Source of the DNA: an uncultured Pelagibacteraceae bacterium
GTDB lineage: Bacteria; Pseudomonadota; Alphaproteobacteria; Pelagibacterales; Pelagibacteraceae
Length of the DNA: 64,000 nt
Reading direction: 5' to 3'
Assembly (NCBI GenBank): GCA_902558815.1
Contig: CACEFF010000002.1
Span: 1-64,000 of the forward strand
Numbering within the stretch: position 1 is the stretch's first letter; each line of letters starts with the position of its first letter. This document shows, one piece after another, positions 36,085 through 44,765 of the stretch. Under the pieces are notes generated by a model. The model ran no database searches and was not told where the DNA came from. It saw nothing but the letters and a program-made list of their open reading frames with translations. A program made the translations under genes and the position numbers.

Positions 36085-36303
36085 TTAACCACCTCCAATA
36101 AAATGAACTATTTCAAGTTCATCATTTTCTTTTAATTTAATTTTGTTAAGTTTTTTTTTATCTAATATCTCATGATTTAACTCAATTGCCACTTTTTTAA
36201 TAGGTATTTTTAACTTACTTATAAGACTTTGGAGTTCAAAGTTATCGTTAACTATTTTAAATTTACCATTTATTTTAATTTTTATTTTTTTTATTTTTTT
36301 CAT
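36085..36303 (-). CDS. thiS: Sulfur carrier protein ThiS
   Basis: 72 residues, beta-grasp ubiquitin-like protein with a Lys-rich start and the C-terminal glycine tail (VHFIGGG) on which the thiocarboxylate forms. It donates sulfur to thiazole synthesis with ThiG, two bases downstream after its stop. The start lies 16 bases from the divergent aroQ. Ending in GGG rather than GG is a small oddity; if GG is the true active terminus one Gly may be trimmed or simply tolerated. Confidence 0.88.
   Translation of the reverse strand: MKKIKKIKIKINGKFKIVNDNFELQSLISKLKIPIKKVAIELNHEILDKKKLNKIKLKENDELEIVHFIGGG
36086..36096 (-). promoter_or_regulatory. thiG Shine-Dalgarno embedded in the thiS glycine codons
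   Basis: The last thiS codons GGA GGT GGT (36088-36096) form a near-perfect Shine-Dalgarno GGAGGTGG placed 9 bases before the thiG TTG. It decides that start and couples thiG translation to the end of thiS. Confidence 0.75.
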
Positions 36304-36319
36304 CGTATATAAGAGACTA

Positions 36320-36760
36320 ATGAATAATAAAATTATTATTATTAATGGTCCAAATATTAATCTATTAGGTGAAAGAGAACAATCACAATATGGTGATATA
36401 ACGTTTAAAGAATTAAAAGAAAATTGTATAGATAAATCAAAGGAATTAAATTTAGATATTGAATTTGTTCAATCAAATGTTGAAGGTGAAGTAGTAAATC
36501 TAATTCAAAATTCTAGAAAAAATTTTGATGGAATGATTATTAATGCTGCTGCTTTTACACATACATCTATAGCAATTAGAGACGCATTAAGTGTTTTCAA
36601 GAAACCTATTATTGAATTACATTTATCAAATATTTATAAAAGAGAAGAATTTAGACATAAATCACTTATAAGTGATGTTGTTGATGGTGGAATTTTTGGT
36701 TTGGGTGCCAATGGTTATATTTTAGCCATAATTGCAATGCAAAAGATCTTGAAGAAATGA
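36320..36760 (+). CDS. aroQ: 3-Dehydroquinate dehydratase, type II
   Basis: 146 residues, the normal size for the type II enzyme. NGPNINLLGEREQSQYG at the start, the catalytic Tyr in EQSQYG, INAAAFTHTSIAIRDAL, and ELHLSNIYKREEFRHKS in the middle are all diagnostic. It forms 3-dehydroshikimate in aromatic amino acid synthesis. It is the first gene of an aroQ-accB-accC run, overlapping accB by four bases, and starts 16 bases from thiS. Confidence 0.96.
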   Translation: MNNKIIIINGPNINLLGEREQSQYGDITFKELKENCIDKSKELNLDIEFVQSNVEGEVVNLIQNSRKNFDGMIINAAAFTHTSIAIRDALSVFKKPIIELHLSNIYKREEFRHKSLISDVVDGGIFGLGANGYILAIIAMQKILKK

Positions 36761-37188
36761 AGATTGATAAAAAAATTATAAAAGAGCTAAGCGATTATTT
36801 AGATGAATTTAATCTGACTGAGTTAGAATACACTGAGAAAGATACAAAAATAAAAGTTTCAAAAAATAATATTTCAATCAGCAATCAACCTCTATCAACA
36901 ACTAATAATATAAAATCTACTATAGAAAATCCAATAGAACTTAATCAAAAAGATGGAATTCAAATTACATCTCCTATTATTGGAACAGCTTATCACTCAC
37001 CTGAACCAGGTGCAAAAAAATTTGTTGAAGTTGGAAAAAAAATTAAAAAAGGTGATACTGTTATGATAGTTGAAGCAATGAAAACTATGAACCATGTACC
37101 TTCATCCACTGACGGAATCGTTAAAGAAATATGTGTTAAAGATGGTCAACCAGTTGAGTTTGGGCAAACAATAATCATACTCGAGTAA
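36757..37188 (+). CDS. accB: Biotin carboxyl carrier protein of acetyl-CoA carboxylase
   Basis: 143 residues: an N-terminal variable region and a C-terminal biotinyl domain with EAMKTMNHV, biotinylated at K109. The prosthetic arm carries carboxyl between AccC and the carboxyltransferase for malonyl-CoA synthesis. It overlaps both aroQ (four bases) and accC (one base), so it is made with AccC. Confidence 0.96.
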   Translation: MKIDKKIIKELSDYLDEFNLTELEYTEKDTKIKVSKNNISISNQPLSTTNNIKSTIENPIELNQKDGIQITSPIIGTAYHSPEPGAKKFVEVGKKIKKGDTVMIVEAMKTMNHVPSSTDGIVKEICVKDGQPVEFGQTIIILE

Positions 37189-38525
37189 TGTTTAAGAAAA
37201 TTTTAATTGCGAACCGTGGGGAAATTGCAGTTAGAGTTATTAGAGCTTGTAAAGAATGGGGAATTTCTACTGTAGCAGTTCACTCAGATGTAGACAGAGA
37301 TAGTATGCATGTAAAATTAGCTGATGAAAGTATTTGTATAGGATCACATCAACCAGCTAATAGTTATTTAAATATTCCAGCACTATTATCTGCTATTGAC
37401 TTAACAAATACTGAAGCTGTTCATCCAGGCTATGGATTCTTATCTGAAAATGCAAATTTTGCAAAAGTTTTAGAAGATAATAATATAAAGTTTATAGGTG
37501 CTTCTTCAAAACATATAGAAATGATGGGGGATAAAATTCAAGCAAAAAAAATTGCTAAAGAAAATGGTCTACCTGTCATAGAGGGTTCTGAAGGAGGAGT
37601 AAAAAATGTTTCAGAAGCTAAAAATCTTTGTAAAAAAATTGGATTTCCAGTTTTAATTAAGGCATCAGGTGGAGGTGGTGGAAAAGGAATGAAAATTGTA
37701 CATAAGGAAAATGAATTTGAAACACTTTTTTCTACTGCAAAATCAGAGGCTATGAAGTATTTTGGTAATGATGAAGTTTATATAGAGAAATTTTTTCAGA
37801 ACCCAAGACACATAGAGGTTCAAATATTAGCTGGGAAAAATAGAACTATTCATTTACATGAGAGGGATTGCTCTGTTCAAAGAAGACATCAAAAACTAAT
37901 TGAGGAAACTCCAAGTCCAGTATTAAACGACGAAATTAGAAAAGACTTATTCGAGAAGACAGTAAAAATGGTAAGCAAAATTGGATACGAGGGTGCTGGA
38001 ACAGTCGAATTTATTTATGAAGACGGAAAATTTTATTTTTTAGAGATGAATACACGTGTTCAAGTTGAGCACCCAGTTACTGAAATGGTAACTGGAATAG
38101 ATATTATAAAAGAACAAATTTGGATTGCTTTTTCAGGTGAAACAGCACTTAAACAATCCGACATTAAACCAAGAGGACATGCTATAGAGTGTAGAATAAA
38201 TGCAGAAGACCCAAGTAAAAATTTTCAACCTTCTCCTGGAACAATCGGTATGTGTCATCAACCATCAGGTTTTAGAACTCGAGTAGATGGAGCAATTTAT
38301 CAAGGGTATAAAGTAACTCCATACTATGACAGTATGATTTGTAAATTAATCTGCCATGGACGAAATAGATTAGAAGCTATTCAAAGAATGAATAGGTCTT
38401 TAGACGAATTTGTCATTGAGGGTATAACAACTACAATTCCATTACATAAAAAAGTTCTGAATCATAAAAAATTTATTGATTCAAACTTTAATGTTAGTTG
38501 GCTTGATAATGAAAAAATAATTTAA
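37188..38525 (+). CDS. accC: Biotin carboxylase AccC
   Basis: 445 residues, standard length. IANRGEIAVRVIRA at the N-terminus, ATP-grasp glycine loop KASGGGGGKGMK, HLHERDCSVQRRHQKLIEE, and FLEMNTRVQVEHPVTE are all present. It carboxylates biotin on AccB using ATP and bicarbonate. The stop shares TTAA with the convergent DUF2155 gene. In many alphaproteobacteria aat comes next; it is missing here. Confidence 0.97.
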   Translation: MFKKILIANRGEIAVRVIRACKEWGISTVAVHSDVDRDSMHVKLADESICIGSHQPANSYLNIPALLSAIDLTNTEAVHPGYGFLSENANFAKVLEDNNIKFIGASSKHIEMMGDKIQAKKIAKENGLPVIEGSEGGVKNVSEAKNLCKKIGFPVLIKASGGGGGKGMKIVHKENEFETLFSTAKSEAMKYFGNDEVYIEKFFQNPRHIEVQILAGKNRTIHLHERDCSVQRRHQKLIEETPSPVLNDEIRKDLFEKTVKMVSKIGYEGAGTVEFIYEDGKFYFLEMNTRVQVEHPVTEMVTGIDIIKEQIWIAFSGETALKQSDIKPRGHAIECRINAEDPSKNFQPSPGTIGMCHQPSGFRTRVDGAIYQGYKVTPYYDSMICKLICHGRNRLEAIQRMNRSLDEFVIEGITTTIPLHKKVLNHKKFIDSNFNVSWLDNEKII

Positions 38526-38935
38526 TAACACCCAACTAACCAAATATCGTAAACTGGATGATCAAAAGGAGTAATAGATGGACTTGAAGAAAACATCCAA
38601 CCATTAAAAACAAATACACCATCCTTATTTTTGACAGTTAAATCCTTGGCTTGAACATATGCTGTAATCTCTGGATTATCATCAAATTCAGAATTTTTAC
38701 ATTTAAAACTTTTTATTAAAAGATCTTTATGTTTAAACTCTTTACCATTCTCAATTTTTATTAATATATTTTTTGAACTAATTTTATCTAAAATTTTAAT
38801 ATAAGTATAATTTCCTTCTAATTCATCAGAAGAAGTTGAATATGACTTATTGCCAATTAAAAAGATAATAAAAAAAACTAATAAAAATAGATTAAGTTTA
38901 ATCTTTCCAACTCTTATATTTTTTTTTAGTAGCAT
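38522..38935 (-). CDS. DUF2155 domain-containing exported protein
   Basis: About 137 residues from M at 38933-38935 (an ATG nine codons further upstream would lengthen it into the NDUFA12 gene and has no visible RBS). A membrane/signal segment (LFLLVFFIIFLIG) is followed by the DUF2155 region, with FNGWMFSSSPSITPFDHPVYDIWLVGC at the C-terminus. The family is alphaproteobacterial and of unknown function, usually next to NDUFA12 as here. The frame overlaps the end of the NDUFA12 gene by about 38 bases. It should sit in the periplasm or be membrane-anchored. Confidence 0.8.
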   Translation of the reverse strand: MLLKKNIRVGKIKLNLFLLVFFIIFLIGNKSYSTSSDELEGNYTYIKILDKISSKNILIKIENGKEFKHKDLLIKSFKCKNSEFDDNPEITAYVQAKDLTVKNKDGVFVFNGWMFSSSPSITPFDHPVYDIWLVGCY

Positions 38936-39257
38936 CTTTATTTTTATTTGGATAGTAGGCATGTTCTGTGCCAGTTAAATTTGGTTTATGTGATTTTTGC
39001 CAATCGTATTTTTGCAAATTTTGTTTTTTTTCTATTTTGTTTGGAGTGAAATGCATCCATGAAAACCACTCAACTGGAATTTTAGAAGCGTCTATTTCAT
39101 TGGAATAAATGACCCATCTTCTACCTTTTTTATTTTCATAATACTTATTACCGAATGAGTCCTTTCCTACGAATGTGCCAAACAATATAGTTTCAATTCT
39201 AGTTCCAAAGGTATCCTGATTCCACCAAGTAAAAATTTTATTAAATATTGTCAACAT
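38898..39257 (-). CDS. NADH:ubiquinone oxidoreductase subunit NDUFA12 family protein
   Basis: 119 residues from ATG 39255-39257; a TTG seven codons upstream is less likely. The sequence (FTWWNQDTFGTRIETILFG, then GRRWVIYSNEIDASKIPVEWFSWMHF) matches the B17.2/NDUFA12 supernumerary subunit of alphaproteobacterial and mitochondrial complex I. It helps assemble or stabilise the peripheral arm. It starts a two-gene unit with DUF2155, a pairing common in alphaproteobacteria. Confidence 0.88.
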   Translation of the reverse strand: MLTIFNKIFTWWNQDTFGTRIETILFGTFVGKDSFGNKYYENKKGRRWVIYSNEIDASKIPVEWFSWMHFTPNKIEKKQNLQKYDWQKSHKPNLTGTEHAYYPNKNKDATKKKYKSWKD

Positions 39258-39328
39258 ATAATTATAATAAAGTTTCAATTCAAAATTGTATAAATTAAAT
39301 TAGACTAAAATTTGATTTTGTATATAAA

Positions 39329-39352
39329 TAATTTGAATCATTATTCAAATTA
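39329..39352. promoter_or_regulatory. 24-bp perfect inverted repeat upstream of the TSCPD gene
   Basis: TAATTTGAAT at 39329-39338, four-base centre CATT, ATTCAAATTA at 39343-39352, with ten matching positions on each arm. A possible -10 (TATAAA) lies just upstream at 39321, and the ATG is 21 bases downstream. It could be an operator or a 5' leader hairpin. It does not match the NrdR box. Confidence 0.45.
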
Positions 39353-39372
39353 ATTTTAAAAATTGGGGTCAA

Positions 39373-40197
39373 ATGGCAAAATACTTAGTTGAGACTTATT
39401 ATACTTGTACGTTTAAAGTAAATCATTATCTAGACGATATTAACGAAACTGAGTTAAAAAATCTGGAAAAAAGGGATGATGGAAAATTTGAAGTTTTGGA
39501 TGTTAAGCTCGATAATAGAAAAACAAAAAATCTTGACCCAAAAAACAATAAAATAATTGAAAATAAAAATATTGATGTAGTCTCAGAGGCTGAGCAATTA
39601 AAACCTAAAAGTCTAGAAAATATTATTAAATCGCAAAATTTAAACTCCGATGCTAATAGCAAAAGATTTAGTATGCCAGATAGAAGAAAAGGTTATATTC
39701 AAAAAGCTACTATTGGTGATCACAAAGTTTATCTTCATACAGGTGAATATGAGGATGGTAAAATTGGTGAAATTTTCATAGATACAAGTAAAGAAGGTGA
39801 ATTAGTTAAAGCTTTAATGAATAATTTTGCAATTGCTGTTTCCTTAGGGTTGCAATACGGGGTCCCTTTAGACGAGTTTATAAGCGCATTTGTAGGAACA
39901 AAATTTGAACCCTCAGGTAAAGTTTATGGGAACGATAGAATTCTTAGTGCAACTTCAATATTAGATTATATTTTTAGAGAACTAGCTATTTCGTATCAAA
40001 ATAGAGAAGATCTTGCTCATACTCCTGCTATTGGTAATTCTGAAAACTCTAATCTAGAAGAACAAAATTCAGATGATCAAAATAAACTATTAAAGATTGT
40101 AAAAGATATAACTAGTAAAGGATTTGTTAGAAATAATTATAAAAAAAATTTAGTAGATTTGTCTGATGTAAAAATAAATCTAAAAGGAAAAAAATAA
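39373..40197 (+). CDS. Stand-alone TSCPD-domain protein resembling the C-terminus of class II ribonucleotide reductase
   Basis: 274 residues. Residues about 1-50 form a separate N-terminal motif ([19 protein letters not shown]), then a charged linker, then the TSCPD domain: [60 protein letters not shown], and [23 protein letters not shown]. This second part closely follows the C-terminal region of B12-dependent NrdJ, but the catalytic reductase barrel is missing. No NrdJ gene is next to it. It may be an RNR-linked regulator or an independent protein; its function is not established. It ends one base before the convergent aspS. Confidence 0.8.
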   Translation: MAKYLVETYYTCTFKVNHYLDDINETELKNLEKRDDGKFEVLDVKLDNRKTKNLDPKNNKIIENKNIDVVSEAEQLKPKSLENIIKSQNLNSDANSKRFSMPDRRKGYIQKATIGDHKVYLHTGEYEDGKIGEIFIDTSKEGELVKALMNNFAIAVSLGLQYGVPLDEFISAFVGTKFEPSGKVYGNDRILSATSILDYIFRELAISYQNREDLAHTPAIGNSENSNLEEQNSDDQNKLLKIVKDITSKGFVRNNYKKNLVDLSDVKINLKGKK

Positions 40198-40198
40198 G

Positions 40199-41983
40199 CT
40201 ATTTTTTTAACTTTAATAATAAACTCAATTCTTTTAATTGATTTTCACTAACATTTGAAGGAGCATCCATCATTAAATCTTGCGCATTTTGGTTCATTGG
40301 AAACATTGTAACCTCTCTTATATTTTTTTCATTAGCTAAAAGCATTACAATTCTATCTATTCCTGGAGCAATACCTCCATGGGGTGGAGCACCATAACTA
40401 AGTGCATTAATCATACCACTAAACTTTTCATCAACTTGTTTTTTATCATATCCAGCAATTGAAAAAAGTTTATACATCAGTTCGGGTATATGATTTCTAA
40501 TAGCTCCCGAAGAAAGCTCTATACCATTACAAACAATGTCATACTGATAAGCTAATATGTCTAGTGGTTTTTCAAAATTAATTTTTCCTATATCTCCTTG
40601 GGGCATTGAAAATGGATTATGACTAAACTCAATTTTATTGGTTTGTTCATCTCTTTCAAACATTGGATAATCGATAACCCAACAAAATGCAAAAATATTT
40701 TCATCTATCAAGTCTAAATCTTTAGCAATTTTATCTCTTGCCAAAGAAGTAATTTTCTCCAATTCTTTTTGTTTATCACAGGCTAAAAAAACACTGTCCC
40801 CCACTTTTGCTTGAGTTTTTTCCATAATTTTTTCTAAAGCTTCTCTCGAAAAAAATTTACCGATTGGTCCTTTTGCAAAAATTTCATCACTTTCCTCAAT
40901 TGTAAAATAAGCCAAACCAGATGCTCCTTGATCTTTTGCCCATTTGTCAATATTATCAAAAAAACTTCTTGGTTTGTCTTGAGTACTTTTCGTTACAATA
41001 CACCTTACTCTTGACCCAGTCTTCACAAGCTTTTTGAATATTTCAAAAGAAACATCTTCCCTAGTAAAAATATCAGTAATATCATTTATAATTAATGGAT
41101 TTCTTAAATCTGGCTTATCACTACCGTATTTTAACAAAGCATCTGAGTAAGTAATCTTAGGAAATTTATTAAACATTAATTTCTTGTTTGAAAATTTTTT
41201 AAAGGTACTAATTAATAATTTTTCAACTACATTGAATACATCTTCTTGTTCAACAAAAGACATTTCTAAGTCTAATTGATAAAATTCGCCTGGACTTCTG
41301 TCTGCTCTTGCATCTTCGTCTCTAAAACATGGTGCAATTTGAAAATATTTATCAAAACCTGAAACCATTATAAGCTGTTTAAATTGTTGTGGTGCCTGAG
41401 GTAATGCATAAAATTTTCCTGGGTTTAATCTACTTGGAACAAGAAAATCCCTAGCACCCTCTGGACTTGAAGAAGTCAATATAGGCGTTTGAAACTCCAA
41501 AAAACCTAAATTACTCATCTCATTTCGAATAAAAGAAATTACTTTTGATCTTAGAATAATATTTTCATGAATTTTTTTTCTCCTTAAATCCAAAAATCTA
41601 TATTTTAATCTTATTTCTTCTGCATATTCTTGGTCACTAAAAATAGGCATTGGTAATTCTTTGCAAGTTCCCAAAATGTTAAAGCTTTCTATCGAAACTT
41701 CTATTTCACCAGTTTTAATTTCTTTATTTATTGTTTCTGTAGATCTATCTAAAACTTTTCCATTAATACTTATTACAGTTTCAAGCTGTATTTTTTCTAT
41801 TTTAGAAAAATTCTTGTTTTCATTATCGATTATGCACTGGGTGATACCATAATTATCTCTTAAATCTAAAAACAATAAATTGCCATGATCTCTTATCTTA
41901 TTTATCCAGCCAGATAAAAGTACCTTTTTGCCCACGTGACTCTTATTAAGTTCATTACAATTATGACTTCTATATTTGTTCAA
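40199..41983 (-). CDS. aspS: Aspartyl-tRNA synthetase (TTG start)
   Basis: 594 residues, bacterial-type class II: OB-fold anticodon domain (KKVLLSGWINKIRDHGNLLFLDLRD), catalytic core with FLDLRRKKIHENI, FRDEDARADRSPGEFYQLD, the GAD insertion, and motif 3 (GAPPHGGIAPGIDRIVML). The start codon is TTG at 41981-41983, directly after the hdaA stop, with GGGGGA as RBS; it gives the expected MNKYRSHNCNELN start. A short out-of-frame ATG (41985-41987) overlaps it but makes only five residues. Confidence 0.95.
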   Translation of the reverse strand: MNKYRSHNCNELNKSHVGKKVLLSGWINKIRDHGNLLFLDLRDNYGITQCIIDNENKNFSKIEKIQLETVISINGKVLDRSTETINKEIKTGEIEVSIESFNILGTCKELPMPIFSDQEYAEEIRLKYRFLDLRRKKIHENIILRSKVISFIRNEMSNLGFLEFQTPILTSSSPEGARDFLVPSRLNPGKFYALPQAPQQFKQLIMVSGFDKYFQIAPCFRDEDARADRSPGEFYQLDLEMSFVEQEDVFNVVEKLLISTFKKFSNKKLMFNKFPKITYSDALLKYGSDKPDLRNPLIINDITDIFTREDVSFEIFKKLVKTGSRVRCIVTKSTQDKPRSFFDNIDKWAKDQGASGLAYFTIEESDEIFAKGPIGKFFSREALEKIMEKTQAKVGDSVFLACDKQKELEKITSLARDKIAKDLDLIDENIFAFCWVIDYPMFERDEQTNKIEFSHNPFSMPQGDIGKINFEKPLDILAYQYDIVCNGIELSSGAIRNHIPELMYKLFSIAGYDKKQVDEKFSGMINALSYGAPPHGGIAPGIDRIVMLLANEKNIREVTMFPMNQNAQDLMMDAPSNVSENQLKELSLLLKLKK

Positions 41984-42658
41984 TCATTCCCCCAAAGCTT
42001 CTTTAATAATTTTAAAATCAATAGATTTTTTTTTTTTTAAACTTATTTTATCGATCTTATATATAAAATTAAATATTTCACTATATGATCTATTAATTCT
42101 TTTAATTATATAATCAATTAACTTTTTATCTAAAGAAATTTGACGATCAGACAAATTTTTTAAAATTAAGGCAAACATTAATTCATCATCAGGTTTTTCT
42201 ATATTTTGTAAAAGGAAATTTTTTGCTCTTGATTTAAGATCAGCAAGTTTAAAATTTATATCGACAATTGAACTTGTGGAAGTCACGATCAAAAATTTGT
42301 TATCTTGTTCAACAATATTGAATAAAGTAAATATGGATTTTTCATCAACTTTTTCGTTTAAATTTTCTAAAATTATATTTTGATAAACTTTAATTTCATT
42401 TAAATTTTTTTCGTTGAATAAACTTGCTTCAAATTTGATGCCCTTAAAACGTTTTAAGAAAATATCTACCAAGTGAGTTTTTCCCGAAAATCTTTCTCCA
42501 CTAATATTTAAAAAATTTTTTTCCCATTTTGGCCATTTTTGTAAAAATTTAAATATATGAATATTACTGTTGGAAACATAAAAATCATCATCTTTGAAAT
42601 TTTGTTCATAATCAAAATTAATAATAAGTTGATTATAATCTTTCACTTTAGTATCCAT
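41984..42658 (-). CDS. hdaA: DnaA-related regulator HdaA
   Basis: 224 residues, an AAA+ protein lacking the DnaA DNA-binding domain. An N-terminal QLIINFDY resembles the clamp-binding motif, Walker A is SGERFSGKTHL, and Walker-B-like VYQNIILENLNE and a lid with NLSDRQISLDKKLIDYII follow. With the DNA clamp it stimulates ATP hydrolysis by DnaA after initiation. It overlaps the DUF2066 gene by 16 bases and its stop abuts the aspS TTG. Confidence 0.88.
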   Translation of the reverse strand: MDTKVKDYNQLIINFDYEQNFKDDDFYVSNSNIHIFKFLQKWPKWEKNFLNISGERFSGKTHLVDIFLKRFKGIKFEASLFNEKNLNEIKVYQNIILENLNEKVDEKSIFTLFNIVEQDNKFLIVTSTSSIVDINFKLADLKSRAKNFLLQNIEKPDDELMFALILKNLSDRQISLDKKLIDYIIKRINRSYSEIFNFIYKIDKISLKKKKSIDFKIIKEALGE

Positions 42659-43722
42659 GTTTTATTTTGAGTATCGAAATTATAATCATAATTTTTCATT
42701 GATTTTAAAAAATTATTTGTTGTCCCATTAAATATAATTTGATAATAAATATAATCTTTATCAAATTTTAAAATATTATAGTCATATATTAAATTTATTT
42801 TTTTTAAATTTTCCTCAAATTTTGAAATTTTAGAGTTATTCAACGTATCAATTTTGATATTAAGAGTTAATTTAATTGATGTATTAATTAAATTAAAATT
42901 TTTCCAATAATCCTCATAAACAACTTTTAAAGACTTAATTATTTTTTCAACTTGTTCTATTTTATAAACGTTAGTATTACTAAAAGATTGATTTTTAAGA
43001 ATTATGTTATCTGAAATATCAATTTTTGTTAAAACTCGTAACTGATTTTCATTTTTAAATATTAATGCTATAATTGAATCCTTCAAATCATATTTAGTAA
43101 TTATTTCTTTAAAATCATATTGTTCAATAAATTCATATTTACTTTTAATTATTCTTAGATCCTCTAGATCTTCTGTTGGCAAAACATATTCAATAAGATG
43201 GAAGTTTTCAGAAAAATTATTCCATTCTTTAAATATTTTATTATTAGAGAATAATAAAAGATCTTTTTTATTTTCATCAATTATGATTGGGATAAATAAA
43301 ATTTTTTTTCTTTCAGGAACAGATGGAAAAATGTTTTTTTCTTCCAAATATTTAAAAACTTTTTTTTTATTAAATGATACCCCTAAATTTACATAATATA
43401 TTTCATTAATAAACTTTTCCTCTTTAATAGTAAAAGTTTCTATCATTCCCTTTATTTGATTCAATTTAGTTTGATTAATCTTTTTTTGATCAGATGATTT
43501 CACTATTAACGAAATTAATTTAAAAAAAGCTTTATTAAAACCCTCATCGATGACTTTATTTTTATTAAAATTTATCTCAAATGGCTTGGATACTTCGATG
43601 TTGTTGATATCAAATGCTTTTCCTTCAACATTGCTTGTGGAAAAAAAAAATATTGTTAGAGATAGGGATATAAAAAAAATATATAAGATTTTAAAGTGAA
43701 ATATTTTAAATTTAGTTACCAT
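42643..43722 (-). CDS. DUF2066 domain-containing secreted protein
   Basis: 359 residues. A signal peptide (ILYIFFISLSLTIFFFSTS) is followed by a long Lys/Asn/Ile-rich periplasmic region with the DUF2066 pattern (SVPERKKILFIPIIIDEN, then LPTEDLEDLRIIK). The gene lies between hdaA and the divergent purM, as in many alphaproteobacteria. Function is unknown. The ATG is only 11 bases from the purM ATG, so its promoter must lie within purM, or vice versa. Confidence 0.78.
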   Translation of the reverse strand: MVTKFKIFHFKILYIFFISLSLTIFFFSTSNVEGKAFDINNIEVSKPFEINFNKNKVIDEGFNKAFFKLISLIVKSSDQKKINQTKLNQIKGMIETFTIKEEKFINEIYYVNLGVSFNKKKVFKYLEEKNIFPSVPERKKILFIPIIIDENKKDLLLFSNNKIFKEWNNFSENFHLIEYVLPTEDLEDLRIIKSKYEFIEQYDFKEIITKYDLKDSIIALIFKNENQLRVLTKIDISDNIILKNQSFSNTNVYKIEQVEKIIKSLKVVYEDYWKNFNLINTSIKLTLNIKIDTLNNSKISKFEENLKKINLIYDYNILKFDKDYIYYQIIFNGTTNNFLKSMKNYDYNFDTQNKTWILK

Positions 43723-43733
43723 ACCATATATTA

Positions 43734-44765
43734 ATGAATAAAAGCTTATTTACATATAAAAAAAGTGGTGTTGACATTAAAGCTGCAGATAAGTTTGTTA
43801 ATTTTATTTCAAATACCTCAACAAAAAAAAGAGGCAAAAAAAGGTTCAAAAACATAGGTGGCTTTGGCTCCATTTCTGATTTGCCAAGAAATATCAAAAA
43901 CCCAAAAATTGTAGCATGTACTGACGGAGTTGGCACAAAAATCGAAATCGCCAATATAATTAAGAAGTATGATACAATTGGAATAGATCTTGTTGCTATG
44001 AGCGTTAATGACTTAATTGTTCAGGGTGCAAAACCTCTTTTTTTTTTAGACTATATTTCTATTAATAAAATTGACCTTCCAAAGTTAAAATCAATCATGA
44101 AAGGTATCCTGGAGGGTTGCAAAATATCTGACTGTGAACTAGTTGGCGGAGAAACAGCTGAAATGCCAGGAACATATGAAAAAAATAAATTCGATATTGC
44201 TGGATTTGCAGTTGGTGTAGTTGGAGAGAAAAAAATTTTAGATAACAAAAAAATAAAAAATAATGACCTGGTTTTAGCTGTTCCCTCTAGTGGCTTGCAT
44301 TCAAATGGGTATTCTTTAGTAAGACATCTTCTTAAAAAAAAAAAGATTAATTTAAAAAAGAATAAGTTTTTAAGAAATGAACTAATTAAACCTACAAAGA
44401 TTTATGTAAAAGAGGTCCTTAAACTAATAGATAGAGGTTTAGTTAATGGGTGTGCAAATATTACAGGTGGAGGATTGTCAGATAATATTAAAAGAATAAT
44501 ACCACAAAATTTTTGTGCAAATTTAAATTTAAATAAAATAAATTCCTTAAAAATATTCCAGTGGCTTAAGAATAATAATATTAAGGATAAAGAAATGTTA
44601 AAAACTTTTAATTGTGGTGTAGGATTTTGTTTAATTATAAATCCTAAAAATTTTAATGAAGTAGTCAAGTGTTTCTCAAAAGAATATAAGCCCTATGTGA
44701 TTGGTAAAATCACAAAAGGACAAAAAAAAGTAAAGTTGAATGACAAAATTAATTGGTTTCAATAA
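43734..44765 (+). CDS. purM: Phosphoribosylformylglycinamidine cyclo-ligase PurM
   Basis: 343 residues, standard length. YKKSGVDIKAADKFV, DGVGTKIEIA, DLVAMSVNDLIVQGAKPLFFLDY, GGETAEMPGTY, and GLHSNGYSLVR match the family exactly. It closes the imidazole ring of AIR in purine synthesis using ATP. It overlaps purN by 26 bases. Codon use is like its surroundings. Confidence 0.97.
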   Translation: MNKSLFTYKKSGVDIKAADKFVNFISNTSTKKRGKKRFKNIGGFGSISDLPRNIKNPKIVACTDGVGTKIEIANIIKKYDTIGIDLVAMSVNDLIVQGAKPLFFLDYISINKIDLPKLKSIMKGILEGCKISDCELVGGETAEMPGTYEKNKFDIAGFAVGVVGEKKILDNKKIKNNDLVLAVPSSGLHSNGYSLVRHLLKKKKINLKKNKFLRNELIKPTKIYVKEVLKLIDRGLVNGCANITGGGLSDNIKRIIPQNFCANLNLNKINSLKIFQWLKNNNIKDKEMLKTFNCGVGFCLIINPKNFNEVVKCFSKEYKPYVIGKITKGQKKVKLNDKINWFQ

